Positions 31,566 through 39,291 of a stretch of DNA of 64,000 nt are shown here, piece by piece. Location: contig NZ_BMRC01000011.1 of NCBI RefSeq assembly GCF_014648435.1, forward strand, positions 124,001 through 188,000, given 5' to 3'. The DNA is from Nonomuraea spiralis. GTDB taxonomy: Bacteria > Actinomycetota > Actinomycetes > Streptosporangiales > Streptosporangiaceae. Each line of letters begins with the position of its first letter. Position 1 is the stretch's first letter. Made by a program: the position numbers and the translations under genes. The notes under the pieces are model-generated. The model was not told the origin of the DNA, did not search any database, and saw nothing but the letters and a program-made list of their open reading frames with translations.

Positions 31566-32039
31566 TCAGTCGAACATGCCGGGCTGGTAGCCGCCCGCCG
31601 GCTGCTGGGTGATGACGTTCACCCGGTTGAAGGCGTTGATGAGGGCGATGAGGGACACCAGCGCGCCGAGCTGCTCCTCGTCGAAGTGCTTGACCGCGTT
31701 CGCCCAGACCTCCTCCGGCACCCCGCCGGCCGCGTCGGCGCTGCGGGTGCCCTGCTCGGCCAGCTCCAGCGCCGCCCGCTCGGCCTCGGTGAACACCGTG
31801 GCCTCCCGCCACGAGGCGACCAGGTTGAGCCGCACCGAGGTCTCCCCGGCGTGCGCCGCGTCCTTGGTGTGCATGTCGGTGCAGAAGCCGCACCCGTTGA
31901 TCTGGCTGGCACGGATCTTCACCAGTTCCTGCGTCGCGATCGGCAGTGTCGAGCCGGTGATGATCTTGTTCGAGCTGATGAGGTGCTTCAGCACCTTGAC
32001 CGTGACCTGGTTCTCGAACAGGTTCATGCGAGCTTCCAT
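31566..32039 (-). CDS. AhpD-like carboxymuconolactone decarboxylase family protein
   Basis: A 157-residue all-helical protein with the AhpD-type redox motif Cys50-Gly-Phe-Cys53-x3-His57 (INGCGFCTDMHTKDA). Members act as alkylhydroperoxidase-like thiol peroxidases or remain uncharacterised. The start at 32039 (MEARMNLFENQ) follows an AAGGAG SD by 7 bp; extension upstream would read through sequence opposite the crotonase promoter. It has its own 119-bp upstream gap, which holds a candidate extracytoplasmic-sigma promoter, and it is probably an oxidative-stress gene rather than part of the acyl-CoA cluster. Confidence 0.88.
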   Translation of the reverse strand: MEARMNLFENQVTVKVLKHLISSNKIITGSTLPIATQELVKIRASQINGCGFCTDMHTKDAAHAGETSVRLNLVASWREATVFTEAERAALELAEQGTRSADAAGGVPEEVWANAVKHFDEEQLGALVSLIALINAFNRVNVITQQPAGGYQPGMFD

Positions 32040-32089
32040 GATGCGCTCCTTGCCGTGGTTCGCTGCTTCCACCTCTCTGACGGGACAGC

Positions 32090-32120
32090 TCACGACTTCA
32101 TGACAGGAACGGATGTGACA
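32090..32120 (-). promoter_or_regulatory. Candidate ECF-type promoter for the AhpD-like gene
   Basis: On the minus strand a TGTCACA (32120-32114) is followed 18 bp later by TCGTGA (32095-32090). This resembles -35/-10 pairs of ECF sigma factors that control AhpD-like genes in other actinomycetes. Consensus knowledge is approximate, so confidence is low. Confidence 0.3.
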
Positions 32121-32158
32121 TGCGTCTCCCTGCCGCGCATCCGGACGGCGAGGAGAGG

Positions 32159-32968
32159 TCAGCGGCCTTCGTAGCGGGGTGGGCGCTTTTCGCGGAAGGC
32201 GCGGGTGCCCTCCTTGGCGTCCTCCGAGCCGATCACCGGCCATCCCAGCTCGTCCGACACCTTCAGCGCCTCCGGCTCCGGCATTCCCAGCGTGTCCCGG
32301 TACGTCCGAAGGATGGCCTGCACCGCCAGCGGCCCCGAGCTCGCGATGTCCTCCGCCAGTTCCCGGGCCGTGGCCAGCGCCTGCCCGTCCGGTACGACCC
32401 GGTTGACCAGCCCCATCGCCAGAGCCTCGGCCGAGGTGACGGAACGGCCGGTGAGCAGCAGGTCCATCGCGTGGCAGTACGGGATCTGCCGGGGGAGCCG
32501 CACCGCGCAGCCGCCCATCGGAAAGAGTGCGCGTTTGGCCTCGAAGAGCCCCAGGGTGGCCGATTCCGCCACGACCCGCAGATCCGTCCCGACCAGCAGC
32601 TCCGTACCGCCGGCCACCGCATAGCCCTCGACAGCGCTGATGATCGGCTTTGTCGGCAAATCCTCCCTTAAAAGCCCTTTCCAGTGAAAATTCGGGATCT
32701 GGGCGGCCCTTGCTTGGACCTCCGGATCGGTCGAGGGTTGGCCCATGGCCTTGAGGTCGGCCCCGGCGCAGAACGTCCCTTCCGCCCCGGTCAGGATCGC
32801 GACCCGGATCGACGGCTCGGCCGACGCGTACGCCCACGCCGAGGCCAGCCCGATCAGCATGTCCGAGGAGAGGGCGTTGCGGGCCTCCGGCCGGTTCATC
32901 GTGACGGTCAGGACGTGGCCGTCGCGTTCCACCCGGCAGTGCGGGGTGCTGATCGGCAGAAGCTCCAT
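32159..32968 (-). CDS. Enoyl-CoA hydratase/isomerase (EchA19-like crotonase)
   Basis: A 269-residue crotonase that would hydrate an enoyl-CoA in beta-oxidation. The oxyanion-hole region is FCAGADLKAMG (66-76). Both catalytic glutamates of hydratases are present, in AGGTELLVG and in LFEAKRALFPMGG, so hydration rather than only isomerisation is expected. In the M. tuberculosis steroid regulon echA19 lies near fadD19, ltp3 and ltp4, and the same group is found here. Codon 100 is TTA, and bases 32640-32700 are conspicuously AT-rich against the rest of the gene. It diverges from an acyl-CoA synthetase, with two KstR2-like boxes between. Confidence 0.88.
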   Translation of the reverse strand: MELLPISTPHCRVERDGHVLTVTMNRPEARNALSSDMLIGLASAWAYASAEPSIRVAILTGAEGTFCAGADLKAMGQPSTDPEVQARAAQIPNFHWKGLLREDLPTKPIISAVEGYAVAGGTELLVGTDLRVVAESATLGLFEAKRALFPMGGCAVRLPRQIPYCHAMDLLLTGRSVTSAEALAMGLVNRVVPDGQALATARELAEDIASSGPLAVQAILRTYRDTLGMPEPEALKVSDELGWPVIGSEDAKEGTRAFREKRPPRYEGR

Positions 32969-32998
32969 GTACGCCTCCCAAGTCCCAGAAGCTACTGA

Positions 32999-33012
32999 AT
33001 CAAGCGCTTGCT
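32999..33012. promoter_or_regulatory. KstR2-like operator, exact match
   Basis: ATCAAGCGCTTGCT fits the published KstR2 pattern AnCAAGnnCTTGnT at every defined base. Its core, CAAGCGCTTG, is a perfect palindrome. It lies 31 bp upstream of the crotonase start and about 80 bp upstream of the divergent synthetase. Confidence 0.6.
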
Positions 33013-33053
33013 ACGAACTTTACCCGCGGGATACGCTCCCCACAGCAAACGAG

Positions 33054-33067
33054 AACAAGTTCCTGTT
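33054..33067. promoter_or_regulatory. KstR2-like operator, one mismatch
   Basis: AACAAGTTCCTGTT fits AnCAAGnnCTTGnT with one change (CCTG for CTTG). It lies 27 bp upstream of the synthetase ATG at 33095. Two such sites in one 126-bp divergent gap make accidental occurrence less likely. Confidence 0.5.
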
Positions 33068-33094
33068 TTGCTACGCCTGAGCTGAGGAGATCAG

Positions 33095-34645
33095 ATGGGC
33101 ACGCTCGGTTTCTGGAGGCTGGCGCAGGCGGATCCCGAGTGGATCGCGGCCGTCGACCCCGACGGCACGGAGCACCGCGCGGGTGACCTCCTGGCCCGCT
33201 CGAACCGCCTCGTCCACGGGTTACGCGAGCTCGGCCTCCAGCCGGGCGACGGCATCTGCGGCCTGGTCCCGAACGGCGCGGACGGCCTCGTCCTCTATCT
33301 GGCCGCGCTCCAGGCGGGCTGGTACTACACGCCGATCAACTGGCATCTCACCGGTCCCGAGATCGGCTACATCGTCTCCGACAGCGAGGCCAAGGCGTAC
33401 TTCGTCCATCCCAGGTTCCTCCAGGAGGGCGTCAGGGGAGCCGAGGCGATCGAGCCGCACCGCCGCTTCCTCCTCGGGGACGGCAAACAGGACGGCTTCC
33501 GCCCGGCGGCCGAGCTGACCGACGGGCAGCCGGACACCGCGCCGCCCGACCGTACGGCCGGGGCCACCATGCACTACACCTCCGGCACCACCGGCAGGCC
33601 CAAGGGCGTCAGGCGCACGCTGAGCGGCCTCGACCCCGACGACGGCGCCGAGCTGATGACCTTCCTCCTCGGCCTGTTCGGCATCACGGCCGGACCACCC
33701 AACGCGCACCTGGTCACCTCCCCGAGCTACCACACCGCCGTCACGCAGTTCGGCGGCAGCGCGCTGCACATGGGCCACACCCTCGTCTACATGGACAAGT
33801 GGGACGCCGAGGACACGCTCCGGCTGTGCGAGCGCTACCGCGTCACGAACTCCCACCTGGTCCCCACGCACTTCAAGCGCCTGCTCGCGCTCCCCGAGCC
33901 CACCAGGGCCGGGTACGACCTGTCCTCGCTCAAGTGGATGATCCACGCCGCGGCCCCCTGCCCGGTCCCGGTCAAATGGGCGATGTTCGAGTGGTGGGGC
34001 GACTGCATCTACGAGTACTACGCGGCCACCGAGGGCGGCGGCACCCTGGCCACGCCCGAGGGCTGGAAGTCCCACCCGGGAACGGTCGGCTCCGCCTGGC
34101 CGATCAGCGAGCTGCTGATCGCGGACGACCAGGGCGAACCCGTACCGACCGGCAGCCCCGGGACGATCTACATGAAGATGATGGGCGTGCCCTTCGAGTA
34201 CAAGGGTGACCCCGCCAAGACCGCCGCGAACCGGCTCAAGGACTACTTCACGGTCGGCGACATCGGATACCTGGACGAGGACGGCTTCCTCTTCCTCTGC
34301 GACCGCAAGGCCGACATGATCATCTCCGGCGGGACGAACATCTACCCGGCCGAGATCGAGAACGAGCTCATGGTCCACCCCAAGGTCGCGGACGTGGCCG
34401 TGTTCGGCATCCCGGACGACGACTGGGGCGAGCAGATCAAGGCCGTCGTCGAGCCCGCGCCGGGGATCGCGCCCGGCCCCGAGCTCGCGGCCGAGCTGAT
34501 CGCCTCGCTGGAGGGCCGCCTGGCCCGGATGAAGTGGCCCAAGAGCGTCGACTTCATCGCGGAGATGCCCCGCGAGCCCAACGGCAAGCTGCTCAAACGC
34601 AAGCTCCGCGCACCGTACTGGGAGGGTCACGACCGTGCCATCTGA
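33095..34645 (+). CDS. Acyl-CoA synthetase (FadD4-like)
   Basis: A 516-residue AMP-forming ligase. The P-loop is YTSGTTGRPKGVRR (about 166-179), the A5 region YYAATEGGG, the A7 region YFTVGDIGYLDEDG and the C-terminal catalytic Lys in PNGKLLKRK. It shares many distinctive segments with the enzyme at 6283-7716 (for example SGTTGRPKGVRR and the PAEIE block after NIYP), so the two are paralogs. GAGGAG lies 6 bp before ATG. Leu43 is encoded by TTA. It heads an operon with the DUF35, Ltp4-like, Ltp3-like and FadD19-like genes; the next gene begins 11 bp inside its end. Confidence 0.9.
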   Translation: MGTLGFWRLAQADPEWIAAVDPDGTEHRAGDLLARSNRLVHGLRELGLQPGDGICGLVPNGADGLVLYLAALQAGWYYTPINWHLTGPEIGYIVSDSEAKAYFVHPRFLQEGVRGAEAIEPHRRFLLGDGKQDGFRPAAELTDGQPDTAPPDRTAGATMHYTSGTTGRPKGVRRTLSGLDPDDGAELMTFLLGLFGITAGPPNAHLVTSPSYHTAVTQFGGSALHMGHTLVYMDKWDAEDTLRLCERYRVTNSHLVPTHFKRLLALPEPTRAGYDLSSLKWMIHAAAPCPVPVKWAMFEWWGDCIYEYYAATEGGGTLATPEGWKSHPGTVGSAWPISELLIADDQGEPVPTGSPGTIYMKMMGVPFEYKGDPAKTAANRLKDYFTVGDIGYLDEDGFLFLCDRKADMIISGGTNIYPAEIENELMVHPKVADVAVFGIPDDDWGEQIKAVVEPAPGIAPGPELAAELIASLEGRLARMKWPKSVDFIAEMPREPNGKLLKRKLRAPYWEGHDRAI

Positions 34646-35537
34646 CGATCCGCTGGTCGCCCGGCATGTCCTGGAGTTCCCCGGCGGCTACACCCGGACG
34701 ACCGGGCCGGTGATCGGGCGTTTCCTCACCGAGTTACGCGGCCGCCGCATCGTGGGAGTGCGTACGAAAGAGGGCAAAGTCCTCGTGCCGCCCCTCGAAT
34801 ACGACCCCGCCACCGGCGAACCCGTCACCCCCGAGTACGTCGAGGTCGGCCCCGCCGGCACGGTCACCTCCTGGGCCTGGGTGCCCGAGCCCCTGCCTGG
34901 CCACCCGCTCGACCGCCCCTTCGCCTGGGCCACGATCCTGCTGGACAGCGCCGACACCGCCCTCGTGCACGCCGTGGCCGCCGACGACCCCAAGGCGCTG
35001 TCGAAGGGCTCCCGTGTCTGGCCGGTCTGGCGCGACCGGCCCACCGGCCACATCACCGACATCGCCCACTTCGCGCCCGAGGTCACGAAGATCGTGTCCA
35101 ACGTGCGCGCAGAGTACCGCCTCCAGGCCGGCGGCTCGCTCCGCGTCTTCCTGGAGGGCGTCGAACGCGGCGTCTTCCTGGGCGGACGCTGCGACCAGTG
35201 CGCCAAGGTGTACGTGCCGTACCGGATGTCCTGCCCCCAGTGCGGAAGCCTGATCGCGGACACGCTCGAAGTGCCCGACACCGGCACGATCACCACGTTC
35301 GCCATCAACAACCTGCCGGATCCGCGTGCTCCGGAAGTGCCGTTCGTCTCCGCCTACATCCTGCTCGACGGCGCCGACATCCCCATGATCGCCTTGATCG
35401 GGGACGTACCCGCACACGAGGTGCGCCAGGGCATGCGGGTCAGGGCCGTGTGGGTGCCCGAGGAGGAACGGACCAAGTCCATGGCGAACATCCGCTGGTT
35501 CGCCCCCACCGGCGAGCCCGACGTGGAGCTGTCATGA
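34635..35537 (+). CDS. DUF35 OB-fold acyl-CoA-associated protein (Rv3521-like)
   Basis: A 300-residue protein with two OB-fold DUF35-type halves. The second half has the rubredoxin-like zinc ribbon CDQCAKVYVPYRMSCPQCG (about 186-204) and then the OB-fold strands TGTITTFAINN and MIALIGDV. DUF35 proteins form complexes with SCP2-type thiolases or aldolases and help bind the CoA substrate; the known example is ChsH2-DUF35 with Ltp2 in steroid side-chain cleavage. M. tuberculosis Rv3521 (about 300 residues) precedes ltp4 and ltp3 in the same order. The GTG start overlaps the upstream gene by 11 bp with GGAGGG ahead of it. Leu34 is encoded by TTA. Confidence 0.88.
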   Translation: MPSDDPLVARHVLEFPGGYTRTTGPVIGRFLTELRGRRIVGVRTKEGKVLVPPLEYDPATGEPVTPEYVEVGPAGTVTSWAWVPEPLPGHPLDRPFAWATILLDSADTALVHAVAADDPKALSKGSRVWPVWRDRPTGHITDIAHFAPEVTKIVSNVRAEYRLQAGGSLRVFLEGVERGVFLGGRCDQCAKVYVPYRMSCPQCGSLIADTLEVPDTGTITTFAINNLPDPRAPEVPFVSAYILLDGADIPMIALIGDVPAHEVRQGMRVRAVWVPEEERTKSMANIRWFAPTGEPDVELS

Positions 35538-36553
35538 GAGAGGTCGCGATCGTCGCGTTCGCGCAGACCCGCCACACCGACCACGACACCGGGCTCACCG
35601 AGCCCGAACTGATCCTGCCCGTGATCAGCGAGGTCAAGGAGCGGACCGGGTTGACCAGGTTCGGCTTCACCTGCTCGGGGAGCTGCGACTACCTGGCGGG
35701 CGCGCCGTTCTCGTTCGTCAGCGCGCTCGACGCGCTCGGCGCCTGGCCGCCCATCTCCGAGAGCCACGTCGAGATGGACGGCGCCTGGGCCCTGTACGAA
35801 GCCTGGGTACGCCTCCAGCACGGCGACATCGACTCGGCCCTGGTCTACGGCTTCGGCAAGTCGTCGCTCGGCGACCTGCGCACGATCATGACGCTCCAGC
35901 TCGACCCCTACTACCTCGAACCCCTCGGCCTCGACCAGCTCTCCCTGGCCGCACTCCAGGCGAACGCGCTCGACGCGGACAGAAAGGACCTGGACGAGAT
36001 CGTCCGGAGATCCCGGGCGGACGGCAGGAGCAACCCGTACGCGCTCGACCTGCCCGATCCGGACGGCGAGGACGTCGCGGTAGGACCGCTCAGGAAGACG
36101 GACGTGCCGCCCGTCACGGACGGCGCGGCGGCGATCGTGCTCGCCACGGACGAACTGGCCCGGCGGCTCACCAGCCGGCCCGCCTATATCAGGGGCATCG
36201 CCCATCGCATCGAGCCCCACTACCTGGGCGTGCGGGACCTGGCCCGGTCGGCGTCCGCGGCGGACGCCGCACGTGCCGCGGGGGTCGGCAAGGGGCCGGT
36301 CGAGGTGGCCGAGCTGCACGCCCAGTTCCCGCACGAGGAGCTCATCCTGCGCCAGGCGCTGGAGCTGGGCGGCGACACCGTGATCAACCCCTCCGGCGGC
36401 CCGTTGGCCGCCAACCCCGTCATGGCCACGGGACTCATCCGCATCGGCGAGGCCGCGCGGCACATCCTCGACGGCGGCGCGAGCCGCACCGTCGGGCACG
36501 CCGCCGGCGGCCCCTGCCTTCAGCACAACCTCGTCACGGTCCTGGAGGCGTGA
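35534..36553 (+). CDS. ltp4: SCP2-type thiolase/aldolase, Ltp4-like
   Basis: A 339-residue thiolase-fold protein. It starts REVAIVAFAQTRHTDHDTG, as SCP2-type lipid-transfer thiolases do, and ends with INPSGGPLAANPVMATGLIRIGEA and the GHAAGGPCLQ block. At the place of the usual catalytic nucleophile (ACASG) it has EMDGAWAL, so the Cys is absent and classical thiolysis is unlikely. Family knowledge: Ltp3 and Ltp4 are needed for shortening C24-branched sterol side chains, where they are thought to act as retro-aldolases. It begins with an ATGA overlap on the DUF35 gene, its probable partner. Confidence 0.85.
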   Translation: MREVAIVAFAQTRHTDHDTGLTEPELILPVISEVKERTGLTRFGFTCSGSCDYLAGAPFSFVSALDALGAWPPISESHVEMDGAWALYEAWVRLQHGDIDSALVYGFGKSSLGDLRTIMTLQLDPYYLEPLGLDQLSLAALQANALDADRKDLDEIVRRSRADGRSNPYALDLPDPDGEDVAVGPLRKTDVPPVTDGAAAIVLATDELARRLTSRPAYIRGIAHRIEPHYLGVRDLARSASAADAARAAGVGKGPVEVAELHAQFPHEELILRQALELGGDTVINPSGGPLAANPVMATGLIRIGEAARHILDGGASRTVGHAAGGPCLQHNLVTVLEA

Positions 36554-36556
36554 ACC

Positions 36557-37705
36557 ATGGGTAACCGGTGTGCGGTGATCGGGGTCGGGCAGACGCGCTA
36601 CACCACCAAACGCAGGGACGTCTCCATCGCGGGCCTGGTGCGCGAGGCGGCGCTGCGGGCCCTGGAGGACGCCGGGCTGACGTTCAAGGACATCGACGCC
36701 GTCGTCGTCGGCAAGGCGCCCGACCTGTTCGAGGGCGTGATGATGCCCGAGTCGTACCTCGCCGACGCGCTCGGCGCGGCGGGCAAGCCGATGATGCGGG
36801 TGCACACCGCGGGCAGCGTCGGCGGCTCGACGGCGTTGGTCGGCGCGAGCCTCATCCAGGGCGGCGTGCACGAACGGGTGCTCGTCGTGGCCTTCGAGAA
36901 GCAGTCGGAGTCCAACGCGACCTGGGCGCTGTCCACGCACCTGCCCTTCAGCGCGTCGCTGGTGGTCGGCGCGGGCGGCTACTTCGCGCCGCACATCCGC
37001 GAGTACATGCGCAGGTCCGGCGCCCCCGGCCACATCGGCACGCTGGTCGCCGTCAAGGACCGGCTGAACGCGCTGAAGAACCCCTACGCCCACCTGCGGA
37101 TCCCCGGCATCGACCAGAAGATGGTCGAGTCCACGCCGATGCTCTGGGAGCCGATCCGCTACCTGGAGACCTGCCCGTCCAGCGACGGCGCGTGCGCGAT
37201 CGTGCTGGCCGCCGAGCACAAGGTCACCGGCGTACCCGCCTGGGTGCACGGCACCGCCATGCGCTCGGAGCCGATCTTCCGCGCCGGCCGCGACACCGTC
37301 AGCCCGCAGGGCGGCAAGGACTGCGCCGCCGACGTCTACCGCCAGGCCGGCGTCACCGACCCGCGCCGCCAGATCGACGTGGCCGAGGTGTACGTGCCCT
37401 TCTCCTGGTACGAGCCGATGTGGCTGGAGAACCTCGGTTTCGCGGCGGAAGGCGAGGGCTGGAAGCTGACCGAGTCCGGCGCCACCGCGCTCGACGGCGA
37501 CATCCCGTGGAACGCCTCGGGTGGCGTGTTGTCGAGCAACCCGATCGGGGCCTCGGGACTGATCAGGTTCGCCGAGGCCGCCTTGCAGGTGCGCGGCCAG
37601 GCGGGCGAGCACCAGGTGGACGGCGCCCGTACGGCGCTCGGCCACGCCTACGGCGGGGGAGCCCAGTTCTTCGCGATGTGGATCGTCGGACGGGAGAGAC
37701 CCTGA
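36557..37705 (+). CDS. ltp3: SCP2-type thiolase/aldolase, Ltp3-like
   Basis: A 382-residue thiolase-fold protein beginning CAVIGVGQTRYTTKRRDVS. Landmarks are DIDAVVVGKAPDLFEG, the region RVHTAGSVGGSTALVGASL where other thiolases have their nucleophilic Cys, and the C-terminal NASGGVLSSNPIGASGLIRFAEA and GHAYGGGAQ. The nucleophile Cys is replaced, as in the adjacent Ltp4-like protein, which fits aldolase-type carbon-carbon cleavage of a beta-hydroxyacyl-CoA. Sizes and order match M. tuberculosis Rv3522-Rv3523. The gap to the upstream gene is 3 bp, and the stop overlaps the next start (TGATG). Confidence 0.87.
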   Translation: MGNRCAVIGVGQTRYTTKRRDVSIAGLVREAALRALEDAGLTFKDIDAVVVGKAPDLFEGVMMPESYLADALGAAGKPMMRVHTAGSVGGSTALVGASLIQGGVHERVLVVAFEKQSESNATWALSTHLPFSASLVVGAGGYFAPHIREYMRRSGAPGHIGTLVAVKDRLNALKNPYAHLRIPGIDQKMVESTPMLWEPIRYLETCPSSDGACAIVLAAEHKVTGVPAWVHGTAMRSEPIFRAGRDTVSPQGGKDCAADVYRQAGVTDPRRQIDVAEVYVPFSWYEPMWLENLGFAAEGEGWKLTESGATALDGDIPWNASGGVLSSNPIGASGLIRFAEAALQVRGQAGEHQVDGARTALGHAYGGGAQFFAMWIVGRERP

Positions 37706-39291
37706 TGGAGTTCAACCACGCGGACCTGTTCGAAGGACTCGCCGACGCGATCGGGGACCGCACGGCCGTCGTCTGCGGCGACGACCGGCGCACCTACGCC
37801 GAGCTGGACGCCGAGGCCAATCGGCTCGCCCACTACCTCACCGGGCTCGGCGTGCGGCCGGGCCAGCACGTCGGGCTGCACCTGTACAACGGCGTGGAGT
37901 ACCTGGCCGGGCTGCTGGCCGCCCTCAAGATCCGGGCCGTGCCGATCAACGTCAACTACCGGTACGTCGAGGCCGAGCTGCTCTACCTCTACCAGGACGC
38001 CGACCTGCGCGCGCTGATCTACGACGTCGAGTTCGACCCGCGCGTGGCCGCCGTCGTGCACCGGGCGCCGCTGCTCGACCACCTGATCGCGGTCGGGGGC
38101 GAGCCGTCGATCGCCTCGGCCGTGCCGTACGCGGCGGCCCTGGAACGCGGCCACCCGGAACGCGGCTTCGCCCCCCGCACCGGCCAGGACGTCTACATCA
38201 TCTACACCGGCGGCACCACCGGCATGCCCAAAGGCGCGATGTGGCACATCGAGGACCTGTTCATGGCCTTCGGCGGCGGCAACCCGTACGGCGAGCCGCG
38301 CGCCACCCCGCAGGAGGTCGTGGACGAGGCGGTCAAGGCCGGCCCCATGGTCATGATGGCCACCTCGCCGCTCATGCACGGGGCCGCGCAGATGGCCACG
38401 TTCATCAGCTGGTGGATGGGCGGGACGATGGTGCTCGTGCCCAGGTTCGACGCGGGCGAGGTGTGGCGGGCGGTCGAGCGCGAGCGTGTGTTCACCATGA
38501 GCATCACCGGCGACGCCATGGCCAGGCCCCTGGCCGAGGCGCTGGAGACGGGCTCGTACGACCTGTCGTCGCTGCTCGTGGTCAGCTCGACCGGCGCGAT
38601 CCTGAGCGGCGCGGTCCGCGACCGGCTCCAGGGTCTGCTGCCCAACATCATGATCATGGACAGCTTCGGCTCGACCGAGTCCGGGTACACCGCCTCGGCG
38701 CTGCCCGGCTCCACACCCGAGACCGGGCTGCGCTACCAGCCCAACCCGTCGGCCAGGATCAGCGTCCTGGACGAGCGGGGACGTCCCGCCCCGCCCGGTT
38801 CCGGGCAGATGGGGACGGTCGCCAGGTCCGGGCGGGTGGCGTTCGGCTACTACAACGACCCGGACAAGTCGGCGCGCACGTTCGTCACGGACGCCGACGG
38901 CACCCGCTGGCTGCTCACCGGCGACCTGGCCACCGTGGACGCCGACGGCACGGTGCACGTGTACGGCCGCGGCTCGCAGTGCATCAACACCGGCGGCGAG
39001 AAGGTGTTCCCCGAGGAGGTCGAGGCGGTGCTCAAGGGCCACCCGGCGGTGTTCGACGCGGTGGTGACCGGCGTGCCGGACGACCGGTGGGGGAGCAGGG
39101 TGGCGGCCGTGGTCGAGCCGCGCCCCGGTGTTGAGGTGACGGCCGCCGAGCTGGACGCCCACTGCCGGGGATCGTTGTCGGGGTACAAGGTGCCGCGTTC
39201 GTACGCGTTCGTGAAGGAAATGGTGCGTTCGCCCGCGGGCAAGGCCGACTACCGGTGGGCCAGGGAGACGGTCGAGGCGGCCGACGCCTAG
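37705..39291 (+). CDS. fadD19: FadD19-like steroid/long-chain acyl-CoA synthetase
   Basis: A 528-residue AMP-forming ligase. The N-terminus (HADLFEGLADAIGDRTAVVC) and the YTGGTTGMPKGAMW P-loop, PLMHGAAQ, TGDAMARPLAEAL, DSFGSTESG and SPAGKADYRWA segments all match what I recall of M. tuberculosis FadD19, which attaches CoA to C24-branched sterol side chains. The TGGTTG form of the P-loop is characteristic of this subgroup. It is the last gene of the operon and overlaps the ltp3-like gene by 1 bp. Its 3' end overlaps the convergent STAND-TPR gene by 4 bp. Related FadD17-type enzymes are the main alternative. Confidence 0.87.
   Translation: MEFNHADLFEGLADAIGDRTAVVCGDDRRTYAELDAEANRLAHYLTGLGVRPGQHVGLHLYNGVEYLAGLLAALKIRAVPINVNYRYVEAELLYLYQDADLRALIYDVEFDPRVAAVVHRAPLLDHLIAVGGEPSIASAVPYAAALERGHPERGFAPRTGQDVYIIYTGGTTGMPKGAMWHIEDLFMAFGGGNPYGEPRATPQEVVDEAVKAGPMVMMATSPLMHGAAQMATFISWWMGGTMVLVPRFDAGEVWRAVERERVFTMSITGDAMARPLAEALETGSYDLSSLLVVSSTGAILSGAVRDRLQGLLPNIMIMDSFGSTESGYTASALPGSTPETGLRYQPNPSARISVLDERGRPAPPGSGQMGTVARSGRVAFGYYNDPDKSARTFVTDADGTRWLLTGDLATVDADGTVHVYGRGSQCINTGGEKVFPEEVEAVLKGHPAVFDAVVTGVPDDRWGSRVAAVVEPRPGVEVTAAELDAHCRGSLSGYKVPRSYAFVKEMVRSPAGKADYRWARETVEAADA

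Noticed and set aside
32040-32981. Upstream extension of the AhpD-like frame, which would make a 471-residue protein
   Set aside because: The extra part is an alternative frame of the crotonase gene; the AAGGAG SD and family start place the AhpD-like start at 32039.
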